NCBI RefSeq assembly: GCF_043677095.1
Contig: NZ_JBHLJR010000001.1
Span: forward strand, 248,001-312,000
DNA: 64,000 bases
Direction: 5' to 3'
From: Natronococcus roseus
Lineage (GTDB): Archaea; Halobacteriota; Halobacteria; Halobacteriales; Natrialbaceae
Positions within the stretch are counted from its first letter, which is position 1. Every line of letters begins with the position of its first letter. Below, in pieces: positions 8,828 through 17,284 of the stretch. The notes under the pieces were generated by a model. It saw only the letters and a list, made by a program, of their open reading frames with translations, made no database searches and had not been told where the DNA came from. The translations under genes were made by a program, and so were the position numbers.

Positions 8828-10756
8828 TCAGTCGCCGCCCTTGAGCAGCGCCTCGGCCGCTCGCTCGCGGTCGCCAGCCTGGGCCGCCCACAGCCGCGCG
8901 TACGTGCCGTCCCGTTCGAGCAGCTCCTCGTGCGTTCCCCGTTCGACGACCCGACCGTCCTCGAGGACGAGGATCAGGTCGGCGTCCTTGATCGTCGATA
9001 GGCGGTGTGCGATCGCCAGTGTCGTCCGATCCTCGGTGAGCCGGTCGATCGATCGCTGGATCTCGAGTTCGGTCTTCGTGTCGACGGCGCTGGTCGCCTC
9101 GTCCAGGATGAGTACCTCGGGGTCGGCCAGCACGGCCCGGGCGAGCGCGACTCGCTGGCGCTGGCCGCCCGAGAGCTTGATGCCGCGCTCGCCGACGCGG
9201 GTCTCATACCCCTCGGGAAGCTCGCTGATGAACTCGTGGGCCTGCGCTGCCCTTGCGGCGTCCCGAACCGCGTCGTCGGACGCCTCGAAGTGGCCGTACC
9301 GAACGTTCTCGGCGATCGTCCCGTCGAAGAGGAACGTGTCCTGGCTGACGTAGCCGACGGCCGACCGAAGGTCGGCGAGGGCGACGTCGCGAACGTCGTG
9401 ACCGTCGATCCGCACCGATCCCTCCTGGACATCGTAGAGCCGCAACAGGAGTTTCAGCAGCGTCGACTTCCCGGCCCCGGTCGGACCGACGAACGCTACC
9501 GTCTCGCCCGGCTTCGCCTCGAAGGAGACGTTCTCAAGGACGGGTTCCTCGAACGCCGCGTCTGGATCCCCGCCGGCGTCGGCGTGCTCGGTGTCGGCGT
9601 AGCTGAAGGAGACGTCGTCGTACGCGACCCGGCCCTCGACGGGCTCGAGGGCGACCGGATCCTCCGGGTCGGCGACGTGGACCGGGATGTCCATCAGCCC
9701 GAACACGCGCTCGCTCGAGGCCTTGGCGTTCTCGTACTGGTCGACGATGTTCGACACCTCCGCGAGCGGGTCGACGATCCGCTGGGTCAGAAAGAGGAAG
9801 ACGACGAAGTCGCCGACCGAGAGCGTCCCCGTCAGCGGGCCGGGTGCGGTCCCGGTCGTGAGCCAGAGCCCGCCGACGAGGAAGGTTCCGGCGAAGGCGA
9901 TCCCCGCGAGCAGCTCCATCCCCGGCCGGTAGACGTAGCTCAGCTTCAACACGGCCATCGTGCGATCGAAAAAGTTCCGCGAGGATCGGCGCACGCGGTC
10001 GACCTCGTGGGCCTCGCTCGAGGTCGCCTTCGTCAGCCCCATTCCTGAGATGGCGTTCTCGAGGCGGGTGTTCAGCCGGCCGACGGCCGAGCGCTGGCTG
10101 ACGTAGCGGGGTTCGGCGGCTCGCATGAACCAGATCGTGAAGGCGACCATCGCGGGGATCGCAAACAGCGTCACGAACGCCAGCTGCCAGTTGAGGTAGA
10201 AGAGGACGCCGGCGATGCCGCCGACCATCACCAGCAGGCGCGCCGAGTTCATCAGCGCGTCGTCCAGAAATCGCTCGAGATTCTGGGTGTCGTTGTTCAG
10301 CACGGCCATGACTTCACCGGTCTGTTTCTCGTCGAAGAAGGCCGTGTCGAGCCGTTGCATCTTCTCGAAGCTCTCGACCCGGACGGCGTGCATCACGTCG
10401 TGGGCGAACAGGTTGGCCGTGACGCCGTAGATCCAGGTGAAGACGGCGACGACGAGAAACGAGCCGGCGATGGCGACGACCGTAAACCAGAACTGCTCGG
10501 CGCTCTCGGTCGGCAGCCAGGCGTCGGGGACGATCGGCAGTTCGAACGGCCCCTCGTCGAGAAAGACCGCGTCGATGGCGACCCCGAGGATCAGCGGCGG
10601 CACGAGACTCGCCATTCGCGCGACGAAGTTGGCGAGCATCCCCGCCGAGAACCAGCCGAGGCGGCCGGGCGCGTACTCGCGAAAGAGCCGCGAGAGCGGT
10701 CGGTCGACCGCCTCCCGATAGGCGTCGAACGGGGTCTCGTCGTCGTGGGTACTCAC
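8828..10756 (-). CDS. ABC exporter, fused permease and ATPase
   Basis: A 642-residue half-transporter of the MsbA/multidrug type. Residues ~30-340 form the six-helix exporter membrane domain. The nucleotide-binding domain follows, with Walker A GPTGAGKS at 424-431, signature LSGGQRQR, Walker B VLILDEATSA and the H-loop histidine in AIAHRLS. Two copies would form the working dimer. An acidic insertion (EHADAGGDPDAAFEE) precedes Walker A. The substrate is unknown; lipids, drugs or peptides are possible for the family. Confidence 0.93.
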   Translation of the reverse strand: MSTHDDETPFDAYREAVDRPLSRLFREYAPGRLGWFSAGMLANFVARMASLVPPLILGVAIDAVFLDEGPFELPIVPDAWLPTESAEQFWFTVVAIAGSFLVVAVFTWIYGVTANLFAHDVMHAVRVESFEKMQRLDTAFFDEKQTGEVMAVLNNDTQNLERFLDDALMNSARLLVMVGGIAGVLFYLNWQLAFVTLFAIPAMVAFTIWFMRAAEPRYVSQRSAVGRLNTRLENAISGMGLTKATSSEAHEVDRVRRSSRNFFDRTMAVLKLSYVYRPGMELLAGIAFAGTFLVGGLWLTTGTAPGPLTGTLSVGDFVVFLFLTQRIVDPLAEVSNIVDQYENAKASSERVFGLMDIPVHVADPEDPVALEPVEGRVAYDDVSFSYADTEHADAGGDPDAAFEEPVLENVSFEAKPGETVAFVGPTGAGKSTLLKLLLRLYDVQEGSVRIDGHDVRDVALADLRSAVGYVSQDTFLFDGTIAENVRYGHFEASDDAVRDAARAAQAHEFISELPEGYETRVGERGIKLSGGQRQRVALARAVLADPEVLILDEATSAVDTKTELEIQRSIDRLTEDRTTLAIAHRLSTIKDADLILVLEDGRVVERGTHEELLERDGTYARLWAAQAGDRERAAEALLKGGD

Positions 10757-10832
10757 TGACGACCCGCTACCGTTTCGGATCGTAAACGTTCACCGGTTCG
10801 AGTCGGGGTGACGCGTCACTCGCTCCCGTTCG

Positions 10833-10973
10833 TCACCGAATATAGAGGATGATCGCCCCGAGCGCGAGCAACAACAGCCCCCACCAGAGCGAATCGCCGG
10901 GCATGACCTTGAGGATGAGCGTGACGATACCCGAAGAGAACAGCGACCAGCCGATGGTCGTTTGATATGCCAT
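10833..10973 (-). CDS. Small membrane protein, 46 residues
   Basis: A short reading frame starting ATG at 10973 encodes MAYQTTIGWSLFSSG and continues through a VTLILK segment, a short GDSLWWG loop and a second hydrophobic helix ending in LYIR. Two membrane segments fill almost the whole protein. It lies between the ABC exporter and the methyltransferase gene on the same strand. The composition is that of a real haloarchaeal membrane miniprotein, but no function is known. Confidence 0.6.
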   Translation of the reverse strand: MAYQTTIGWSLFSSGIVTLILKVMPGDSLWWGLLLLALGAIILYIR

Positions 10974-11021
10974 ACTCGTTGTACTCCGTCGAGCCCAATA
11001 GTTCACCGGCCTGCCGCCCCC

Positions 11022-11507
11022 TCACGGTCGCCGCGGAACCCACCGCGGCACCCGTTCCCGGTACCGCTCGTAGACCTCGCCGTGTTTCGCCGCCAGGTGG
11101 GGCTCCTCGTACTCGAGTACGCGATTGTGAAAGCCGAGCCAGCAGCCCGCGGCCCACCAGGCGACGAGCACCGATCGGTACAGCAGGGCCTGTCCGCCGA
11201 GACACAGGAGAACGGCGACGTACATCGGATTCCGGACGTAGCTGTAGACGCCGCTCGTCACCAGCTCCTCCGGCTCGTCGGTCGGTGACGGCGTCCCCTC
11301 GTGTTCTGAAAACCGCCACGCGGTGTGGAGATACAGGAGGATGCCCGCGAGGAGAGAACCGATACCTGTCGCTCGAGCGACGCCCGCCGGAACGGGAAAC
11401 GCGAGTTGATCGCGTCGGGCCAACAGCATCGGAATGAGGCCCGCGACGGTACCCGGAACGACGACCGAGAACGCGGCGGTCTTCAGGAGGACACGTGGCG
11501 ATGCCAT
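11022..11507 (-). CDS. Isoprenylcysteine carboxyl methyltransferase-like membrane protein
   Basis: A 161-residue membrane protein with the PEMT/ICMT-family signature: GVYSYVRNPMYVAVLL followed by a re-entrant hydrophobic region and EEPHLAAKHGEVYERYRERVPRWVP. The family methylates lipids or C-terminal prenyl-cysteines using S-adenosylmethionine at the membrane. About four hydrophobic segments are visible. The first two residue blocks before the motif are less conserved. The substrate is unknown in haloarchaea. Confidence 0.85.
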   Translation of the reverse strand: MASPRVLLKTAAFSVVVPGTVAGLIPMLLARRDQLAFPVPAGVARATGIGSLLAGILLYLHTAWRFSEHEGTPSPTDEPEELVTSGVYSYVRNPMYVAVLLCLGGQALLYRSVLVAWWAAGCWLGFHNRVLEYEEPHLAAKHGEVYERYRERVPRWVPRRP

Positions 11508-11637
11508 AGCGACGCCTCGACGCGCCAGCGTAAAGCGCTATGGACGCCTCGTCGGTGATACGTTCGAAAAAATCGGAGTGTGATCGGTGACGAGCGGTAC
11601 GTGGTTCGGACGAGTGAGGGGGCGCTGACGGCCTACT

Positions 11638-13305
11638 TCACATCGCGCCGCCCATGCCACCCATACCGCCCATGCCGCCCATGCCGCCGCCGGGGGCGCC
11701 CTCTTCGTCGCCGCCCTTGTCTGTCGAGAGGTCGCCGGCGGAGATGATGTCGTCGATCTTGAGCACGAGATTCGCGGCCTCGGCAGCAGAGGTGACGGCC
11801 TGGTCCTTGGCGTGAGCCGGCTCGACGACGCCAGCCTCGAAGGTGTCCTCGACGTCGCCCGAGAGGACGTTCAGGCCGGCCGTCATGTCGCCGTCGTCGT
11901 GGGCTGCACGCAGGTCGACGAGCGTGTCGATGGAGTCGAGGCCGGCGTTTCCGGCGAGCACGCGCGGAACGAGCTCGAGCGAGTCGGCGAAGGCTTCGAC
12001 GGCCAGCTGCTCGCGTCCGGAGACGCTGTCGGCGTAGTCACGGAGCCGCGAGGCGAGTTCGACCTCGATGGCGCCGCCGCCGGCCAGCACGCGACCGTCG
12101 GAGACGGTCTGGGCGACGACGTCGAGCGCGTCGTTGACGCCGCGCTCGAGCTCGTCGACGACGTGGTCGGTCGAGCCGCGCAGCAGGAGCGTGACGCCGT
12201 GGGCGTCCTCGCCCTCGACGTAGAACAGCTCGTCCTCCTCGTCGCGGGTAACGTCGCCGTAGCCGAGGTCGTCGCTCGTCGCGTTCGCCAGGTCGGAGAC
12301 GATGTTCGCGCCGACGACTTCCTTGAGGAACTCGAGGTCGGACTTCTTCGCGCGGCGGACGGCGAGGATGCCCTCCTTCGCGAGGTAGTGCTGGGCGAGG
12401 TCGTCGATGCCCTTCTGACAGAAGACGACGTCGGCGCCGAGGTCGGCGATCTGGTCGACCTTCTCCTTGAGCTGTTTCTCCTCGCGGTCGAGGAACTTCT
12501 GGAGCTGGTCGGGATCGGTGACCGAAACTTCGGTGTCGACGTCGGCCTCGTCGACCTCGATCGGCGTGTTCAGCAGGAGGATGTCGGCGTCTTCCGCCTC
12601 GGTCGGCATGTTGTCGTGGACGGGGTCTTTGTCCACGATACCGCCCTCGAGCAGGTCGGACTCGCCGGCGCTGCGGCCGGTCTGGGTCTCGATGTTGAGG
12701 AACTCGAGGTCGACGACGTTGTCGCCCTCGTCGTTCTCGACGGTGACCTGGCTGATCGCGTCGATGATGAGCTGGGCGAGGTGCTCCTTGTTGACCTCGG
12801 TACCCTTACCCGTCATCGAGGTTTCCGCGACCGAGCGCAGGAGCTCCTCGTCGCTGGTGTCGACGTCGGTGGCGATGTCGTCGATCTCCTCGCGGGCCTG
12901 CTCGCTCGCGAGGTGGAAGCCCTTGATGATCGCCGTCGGGTGGATGTCCTGCTCGAGGAGGTCCTCGGCGTTCTTGAGGAGCTCACCCGCGATCGCGACC
13001 GCAGTGGTCGTGCCGTCGCCGGCCTCGTCTTCCTGTGTCTCGGCGACCTCGATGATCATCTCGGCCGTCGGGTTGTCGATGTCCATCTCCCGGAGGATGG
13101 TGACGCCGTCGTTGGTGATCGTTACCGATCCCATCGAGTCGACGAGCATCTTGTCCATTCCCTTCGGGCCGAGGGTCGAGCGAACGGCCTCGGCGACCGC
13201 TCGAGCGGCACGAATGTTGTAGTCCTGCGCGTCCTGGTCCTTGACGCGCTGGGAGTCCTCGCTCATCACGATCATCGGCTGTCCCTGCTGCATTCGCTGG
13301 CTCAT
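11638..13305 (-). CDS. Thermosome subunit (group II chaperonin)
   Basis: This ATP-dependent chaperonin subunit assembles into double rings that fold proteins. The 555-residue product shows the group II signatures TLGPKGMDKMLVD, the catalytic GDGTTTAV, and a Gly/Met-rich tail (GGMGGMGGM repeats) that lines the cavity floor. The start is placed at the ATG giving MSQRMQQGQ, because a TATA element is centred about 30 bases upstream of it. The ATG five codons further upstream is too close to that element. Haloarchaea have two or three paralogous subunits, and which one this is cannot be decided here. Confidence 0.95.
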   Translation of the reverse strand: MSQRMQQGQPMIVMSEDSQRVKDQDAQDYNIRAARAVAEAVRSTLGPKGMDKMLVDSMGSVTITNDGVTILREMDIDNPTAEMIIEVAETQEDEAGDGTTTAVAIAGELLKNAEDLLEQDIHPTAIIKGFHLASEQAREEIDDIATDVDTSDEELLRSVAETSMTGKGTEVNKEHLAQLIIDAISQVTVENDEGDNVVDLEFLNIETQTGRSAGESDLLEGGIVDKDPVHDNMPTEAEDADILLLNTPIEVDEADVDTEVSVTDPDQLQKFLDREEKQLKEKVDQIADLGADVVFCQKGIDDLAQHYLAKEGILAVRRAKKSDLEFLKEVVGANIVSDLANATSDDLGYGDVTRDEEDELFYVEGEDAHGVTLLLRGSTDHVVDELERGVNDALDVVAQTVSDGRVLAGGGAIEVELASRLRDYADSVSGREQLAVEAFADSLELVPRVLAGNAGLDSIDTLVDLRAAHDDGDMTAGLNVLSGDVEDTFEAGVVEPAHAKDQAVTSAAEAANLVLKIDDIISAGDLSTDKGGDEEGAPGGGMGGMGGMGGMGGAM

Positions 13306-13332
13306 AGTCAGCCGATTCATTGATTGTCCTTC

Positions 13333-13340
13333 TACATAAA
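13333..13340 (-). promoter_or_regulatory. TATA element of the thermosome gene
   Basis: TTTATGTA on the minus strand lies 28-35 bases upstream of the 13305 start codon, the usual distance for a leaderless archaeal transcript. Confidence 0.55.
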
Positions 13341-13506
13341 TGCACCGTTATCGATCCCGTCGACGCACTCGAGCCGTTTCCGGCATGACGGCCAAAAACA
13401 CGGTACTGCGGAGGGATGGAGCCGGGTCGTGCGACAGAATATCACAGCTACCGACGCCGGAACGGTCCGATACCTTGGCTATATTTAAGTGCTTACGTGT
13501 CAGCCC

Positions 13507-14262
13507 TCACGGGTCGACCGGTTCGACCAGCGACGGCTCGTCCGTGCTCGGGTCGTTGACCGCCGTCGACACCGGGTAGGCTCGCAGGTCGTCGCCCGGA
13601 TACGGCTGCAGACACGACTGCGGATCGTCCGCGGTTAGCCACTCCCGCTCCCGGCCGGGCTCGAGGATCACCGCCATCCGGTGGTGGAGCTGTGCGACCA
13701 GATCGTTGGGCTCGGTCGTGACGATCGTAAACGTCTCGAGGGGTCCCTCGTCCGTCTCGTCCTCGAGGCCGCCGCCGAACGCGTCCAGCCCGGACTGGGT
13801 CGTCTCGGGCACCCAGCGTTCCCACAGTCCCGCCATCGCGAACGGACGGTCGTCCTCGAAGGCGACCCGGTAGGGCTGTTTCCCACCGTCAGATCGGAGA
13901 TCCGACGAGGATCGCGAATCTCCGATTCGCTCATCCTCCTTCGTCTCGACCCACTCGTAGAACCCGTCGGCCGGGACGAGACACCGCCGAGACTCGTAGG
14001 CCGCCCGAAAGCTCGGCTTCTCGTCGACCGTCTCCGCGCGTGCGTTGATGAGCCCGCCGCTGTCGTCGTCGGCCCACGACGGGATCAGCCCCCACTCGAG
14101 CCGGCGGAACTCCTCGGGTGCCTCGTTCGTGATCACCGGTAGCTCTTGGCCCGGCGCCGCGTTGTACCGCGGCTCGAACGGCGACTCCGAGTCGGGAAAG
14201 CGGGCGTCGAAGCGCTCCTCGAGTTCCTCTCGGTCGATGAACAGGGTATAGCGGCCGCACAT
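13507..14262 (-). CDS. SRAP-family protein (HMCES/YedK-like)
   Basis: A 251-residue SOS-response-associated-peptidase domain protein. The family crosslinks to abasic sites in single-stranded DNA through Cys2 and so protects DNA during replication. The start at 14262 gives MCGRYTLF with the required Cys2. Also present are RYNAAPGQ, NARAETV, RRCLVPADGFYEW with the catalytic Glu, and LHHRMAVIL with the conserved His. The open frame extends upstream into tRNA-derived sequence, which is not part of the gene. A short acidic Ser-rich insertion lies before GGKQPYRVAFED. Confidence 0.92.
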   Translation of the reverse strand: MCGRYTLFIDREELEERFDARFPDSESPFEPRYNAAPGQELPVITNEAPEEFRRLEWGLIPSWADDDSGGLINARAETVDEKPSFRAAYESRRCLVPADGFYEWVETKEDERIGDSRSSSDLRSDGGKQPYRVAFEDDRPFAMAGLWERWVPETTQSGLDAFGGGLEDETDEGPLETFTIVTTEPNDLVAQLHHRMAVILEPGREREWLTADDPQSCLQPYPGDDLRAYPVSTAVNDPSTDEPSLVEPVDP

Positions 14263-14418
14263 ACGAGCGATTACGTTCCGAACCGGCAAATACGCCCCGC
14301 TCGAGACTCGATCGCCGATCGTTCCGCCCCGCGAAACGGTCGCCCAAGCGTCGGTTTCCCGCCGATCGAACTCGGTACGTCCCTCGTACTCATCACGGCT
14401 CTCGTGCTCGAGACGCGT

Positions 14419-14544
14419 ATGCAATCGAACGAGGATTCGGAGTACGAAGCACGGTTCAGCGAGGACGGGTTCTTCGAGGTCCGCGAGTGTGCCGATCCGG
14501 ACCGCTGGATCGCCTGCGACAGCCCGGTCGAAATCGAACAGTAG
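14419..14544 (+). CDS. Small acidic haloarchaeal protein, 41 residues
   Basis: The ATG at 14419 opens a 41-residue frame, MQSNEDSEYEARFSEDGF..., ending DRWIACDSPVEIEQ. The pattern of a short beta stretch followed by (N/D)P-x-x-WI-x-x-D resembles small haloarchaeal proteins of the DUF7331 type. It lies between the divergent SRAP gene and the tRNA-Ser tail. The assignment rests on this ending and on composition only. Confidence 0.45.
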   Translation: MQSNEDSEYEARFSEDGFFEVRECADPDRWIACDSPVEIEQ

Positions 14545-14627
14545 CGCTCGATCGTGACTCGAGAGGGGGTGCTCGAGAGCAGAGCGGTCGGGCTGCTGTC
14601 GCTCGAGGGTTTGCTCGCGGCAGAATA

Positions 14628-14895
14628 CGCCGGGACCGGGATTTGAACAGGTGCAAGACGGTCGGCTCGCTTCGCTCGCCGCTGCGAGTTGCGTGTTCAA
14701 ATCCAGTCGTCGGGTATTTGCCACTCGCGGTTTGCTCGTGGCAAAATACGCCAGGACTGGGATTTGAACCACGTCCGAGAACCTGCTCGCCTTGCTCGCA
14801 GAACCTCGGCCTGATTCAAATCCCTTCGCCGCCGTTTTTCGCGTTCGATTGACTCGCGTCGCTACGCGCCGCTCGTCGGTGTGAAACGCGAAAAA
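14628..14895. repeat. Alternately inverted tRNA-Ser 3' fragments
   Basis: Downstream of tRNA-Ser (in its transcription direction) the 3' part of the tRNA, meaning the acceptor strand plus T-arm, recurs several times. Minus-strand copies are seen at about 14629-14649 (CGCCGGGACCGGGATTTGAA) and 14749-14769 (CGCCAGGACTGGGATTTGAA). Opposite-orientation, shorter copies lie at about 14694-14715 and 14815-14831, each containing TTCAAATCC. The copies create nested inverted repeats, for example CGTTTTTCGCGTT (14833-14845) facing AACGCGAAAAACG (14885-14897). No gene fits here. Confidence 0.7.
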
Positions 14896-14976
14896 CGCCA
14901 GGACTGGGATTTGAACCCAGAATCCCAAAGGGAACACGCTTTCCAGGCGTGCGCCTTACCGTTCGGCCATCCTGGC
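14896..14976 (-). tRNA. tRNA-Ser (anticodon GGA)
   Basis: The minus strand folds into a complete tRNA: acceptor GCCAGGA pairs with TCCTGGC, discriminator base G, anticodon arm CACGC-CTGGAAA-GCGTG with anticodon GGA, and T-arm CTGGG-TTCAAAT-CCCAG. A 14-base variable arm forms a TCCC/GGGA hairpin, which is the class II feature of serine tRNAs. It reads UCC and UCU codons. CCA is not encoded. No intron is seen. Confidence 0.95.
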
Positions 14977-15023
14977 TCGGGTTATCCTAACCGCGTCCGT
15001 CGTTTAACTGTTACGAGACGCGG

Positions 15024-15269
15024 TCACTCCGCGCGCCGAGACGTCCAGGCGGCGATACGATACTCGAGCAGATAGCTGCCGATCCCCGCACCGATACCGA
15101 CGAGGACGGCAACGAGCGCACCCTGTCCCATCGTCACGAGCGGTTCGACGAACAGGGCGTACCCCTGGACGAGCACCAGGAAGGCGAGCGCGCCGACGAG
15201 TCCCCACAGCAGCGCGGACTTGGCCCGCCGCGAGAGGCCGAAGAAGCCGTTGGTCGAGGAGCCCGTCAT
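15024..15269 (-). CDS. Small membrane protein, two helices
   Basis: An 81-residue protein with two membrane helices (about residues 17-37 and 48-70) joined by a short loop and ending in a charged TSRRAE tail. It lies between tRNA-Ser and threonine deaminase on the same strand as both. Orthologues of this shape are common in haloarchaea, but no function is known. Confidence 0.6.
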   Translation of the reverse strand: MTGSSTNGFFGLSRRAKSALLWGLVGALAFLVLVQGYALFVEPLVTMGQGALVAVLVGIGAGIGSYLLEYRIAAWTSRRAE

Positions 15270-15316
15270 CGGTTCTCACTCGAGCATCCGTCGCGTTGCC
15301 CTTACTCCGTTCGATC

Positions 15317-16528
15317 CTACGCGAGGACGTCGACCTCGTACCCCTCGTCGCGCAGATCCGCGAGGAACCGCTCGACGTGGTCGGTGCCCCGCATCTCGAG
15401 TTCGATCTCGACCTCGGTGTCGCTCATCTCGACGTCCCTCGAGGTCCGATCGTGGTGGATCGCGTAGATGTTCGCCTGGTGGGCGGTCAGGATCGCCAGC
15501 AGCTCCTCGAGGGAGCCCGGACGATCCTTGAGTACCGTCCGGATCTTGAGGTACCGGCCCGTCTCGACCAGCCCGCGGACGATGACGTTGCTGAGGGTGT
15601 TGAGGTCGATGTTGCCGCCACACAGCGCGGGGACGATCGTCTCGCCCTCGTCGTAGTCGAACTTTTCGAAGAGGACGGCCGCAAGCGGCACCGCACCCGC
15701 CCCTTCGACCACCGTCTTCGATCGCTCGAGCAGGTGGACGATCGCCATCGCGATCTCGGGATCGGACACCGTGACGACCTCGTCGACCCGCTCTTGAATG
15801 TAGGGGAACGTCCGTTTGCCGACGCTGCGGGTGGCGATCCCGTCCGCAATCGTGTCCACGCCGTCCAGCGAAACCCGCTCGCCCTTCTCGAGGGAGGGGG
15901 CGGCGCTCGAGGCGCCCTCGGCCTGGACACCGATAACGCGCGCGTCGGGTTTCTTTCCCTTGACCGCCGTCGCGATCCCGCTGATGAGCCCGCCTCCGCC
16001 GATCGGGACGACGACGGTATCGACGTCGGGACAGTCCTCGAGAATCTCGAGGCCGATCGTCCCCTGGCCGGCCATCACGTCCTCGTCGTCGAAAGCGTGG
16101 AGGTAGGTCCGGCCCTCCTCGCGTTCGATCCCGTGGGCTCGGTCGGCGGCCTCGCTGTAGTCGGTCCCCTCGAGGACGACCTCGGCGCCGTAGTTTCTGG
16201 TCGCCTTGACCTTCGAGATCGGGGCGTGCTGGGGCATGACGATCGTCGCGTCGACACCGGCCCGGGTCGCGGCGAGGGCGACCCCCTGGGCGTGGTTGCC
16301 CGCGCTTGCGGTGACGACGCCCGCTTCCTTCTCCGAGGGCGACAGCGTCGCGATCCGGTTGGTCGCGCCGCGGATCTTGAACGCGCCCGTTCGCTGGCTG
16401 TTCTCGAGTTTCAGGTGAACCTCGGCGTCGGTCATCGACGAGTAAGTGTACGAGTACTGCAACGGCGTCCGTCTGGAGGTCTCGCGAACCCGATCTTCCG
16501 CCTCGAGAATATCCGATAACTGAAGCAT
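15317..16528 (-). CDS. ilvA: Threonine ammonia-lyase
   Basis: This PLP enzyme deaminates threonine (or serine) to 2-oxobutanoate, the first step toward isoleucine. The 403-residue protein has the PLP lysine Lys51 in GAFKIRGATNRI and a glycine-rich phosphate loop in VVPIGGGGLISG. A C-terminal ACT domain from about residue 325 (VLKDRPGSLEELLAIL) binds regulatory amino acids. Having one short ACT domain matches the TdcB-like/archaeal form rather than the long biosynthetic bacterial one. It stands alone on the minus strand. Confidence 0.93.
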   Translation of the reverse strand: MLQLSDILEAEDRVRETSRRTPLQYSYTYSSMTDAEVHLKLENSQRTGAFKIRGATNRIATLSPSEKEAGVVTASAGNHAQGVALAATRAGVDATIVMPQHAPISKVKATRNYGAEVVLEGTDYSEAADRAHGIEREEGRTYLHAFDDEDVMAGQGTIGLEILEDCPDVDTVVVPIGGGGLISGIATAVKGKKPDARVIGVQAEGASSAAPSLEKGERVSLDGVDTIADGIATRSVGKRTFPYIQERVDEVVTVSDPEIAMAIVHLLERSKTVVEGAGAVPLAAVLFEKFDYDEGETIVPALCGGNIDLNTLSNVIVRGLVETGRYLKIRTVLKDRPGSLEELLAILTAHQANIYAIHHDRTSRDVEMSDTEVEIELEMRGTDHVERFLADLRDEGYEVDVLA

Positions 16529-16774
16529 ACGCTCGAGTAGTGGGCACGTACTGTAAGGATTTACTATCGGGAATAGGTGTATCGGTTACCCCCTCGACCC
16601 GATAGTCTGTGTTGCCGGTGGGGCAACACGACAGGGAATACAGGATTGCACGGCGTGTGACCTGCGACTGTAGTCGCGAGTGGAGACACCATAAAACCCA
16701 TGCACCCGGAGCGGAAGTGAAACCGCAAGAGGGCGCCGCGGTCTATCGGTCGTCAGACGCTGGACAGACATCCG

Positions 16775-17212
16775 TCATTCGCTCGTTCGTATCACGACAT
16801 CCCGGTTCGAAACGTATGTTCGAACCCGGTCCTCGAGCGAGGAGCCGTCGGGCCAGTCGACCCGTTCGGCGACCCCGAGTCGGTCCGGGTCGCCGACGTA
16901 GACCCAGACCTCATCGGCGTCCGGGTCCTCGCGGGACACCGGGATCCGCTCGTACAGTCCCCGGTCGACACCCTCGTACCGATCGAGGGCCTCGAGCCCG
17001 CGCTCGTCGACCGAGAGGAGTCGGCCCTCGATACGGTCGCCGGGTGCCAGCGTCGGGTACTCGCCCTCGACCCGGTGAAGCCCCTCGAGGATGGCCGCCG
17101 AGCCGAGCTCGTACTCCGCGTTCGGGAGGCTCCTGAGAACGGCTTCGACCCGATCGGGGTCGGTCAGTGTTCCGTAGACGAACACCGTCTCAGTCGTACG
17201 CGTCGTTGCCAT
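16775..17212 (-). CDS. Gamma-glutamylcyclotransferase-like protein
   Basis: A 145-residue AIG2/GGCT-fold protein. The family's opening motif VFVYGTL is at residues 10-16, and ALDRYEGVDRGLYERI supplies the usual Tyr-Glu region. Family members cyclise gamma-glutamyl amines or amino acids, but many are uncharacterised, so the substrate is open. The gene is on the minus strand, about 70 bases downstream of the citrate synthase stop side. Confidence 0.85.
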   Translation of the reverse strand: MATTRTTETVFVYGTLTDPDRVEAVLRSLPNAEYELGSAAILEGLHRVEGEYPTLAPGDRIEGRLLSVDERGLEALDRYEGVDRGLYERIPVSREDPDADEVWVYVGDPDRLGVAERVDWPDGSSLEDRVRTYVSNRDVVIRTSE

Positions 17213-17284
17213 GAACCGGTCACTCTCGCGCGTCGCAAAAAGTAGCGCCGGTTTTCCTCGACCGACACCGCCCGTTCTGTTAGC

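Noticed and set aside
13507..14937. 476-residue SRAP protein with N-terminal extension
   Set aside because: The extra ~225 residues come from tRNA-derived repeats, and the family requires Cys at position 2, which is met only by the start at 14262.
16529..16774. tRNA-like or riboswitch structure between ilvA and the cyclotransferase gene
   Set aside because: No cloverleaf or conserved riboswitch core could be folded by eye; only ordinary promoter-like sequence is present.
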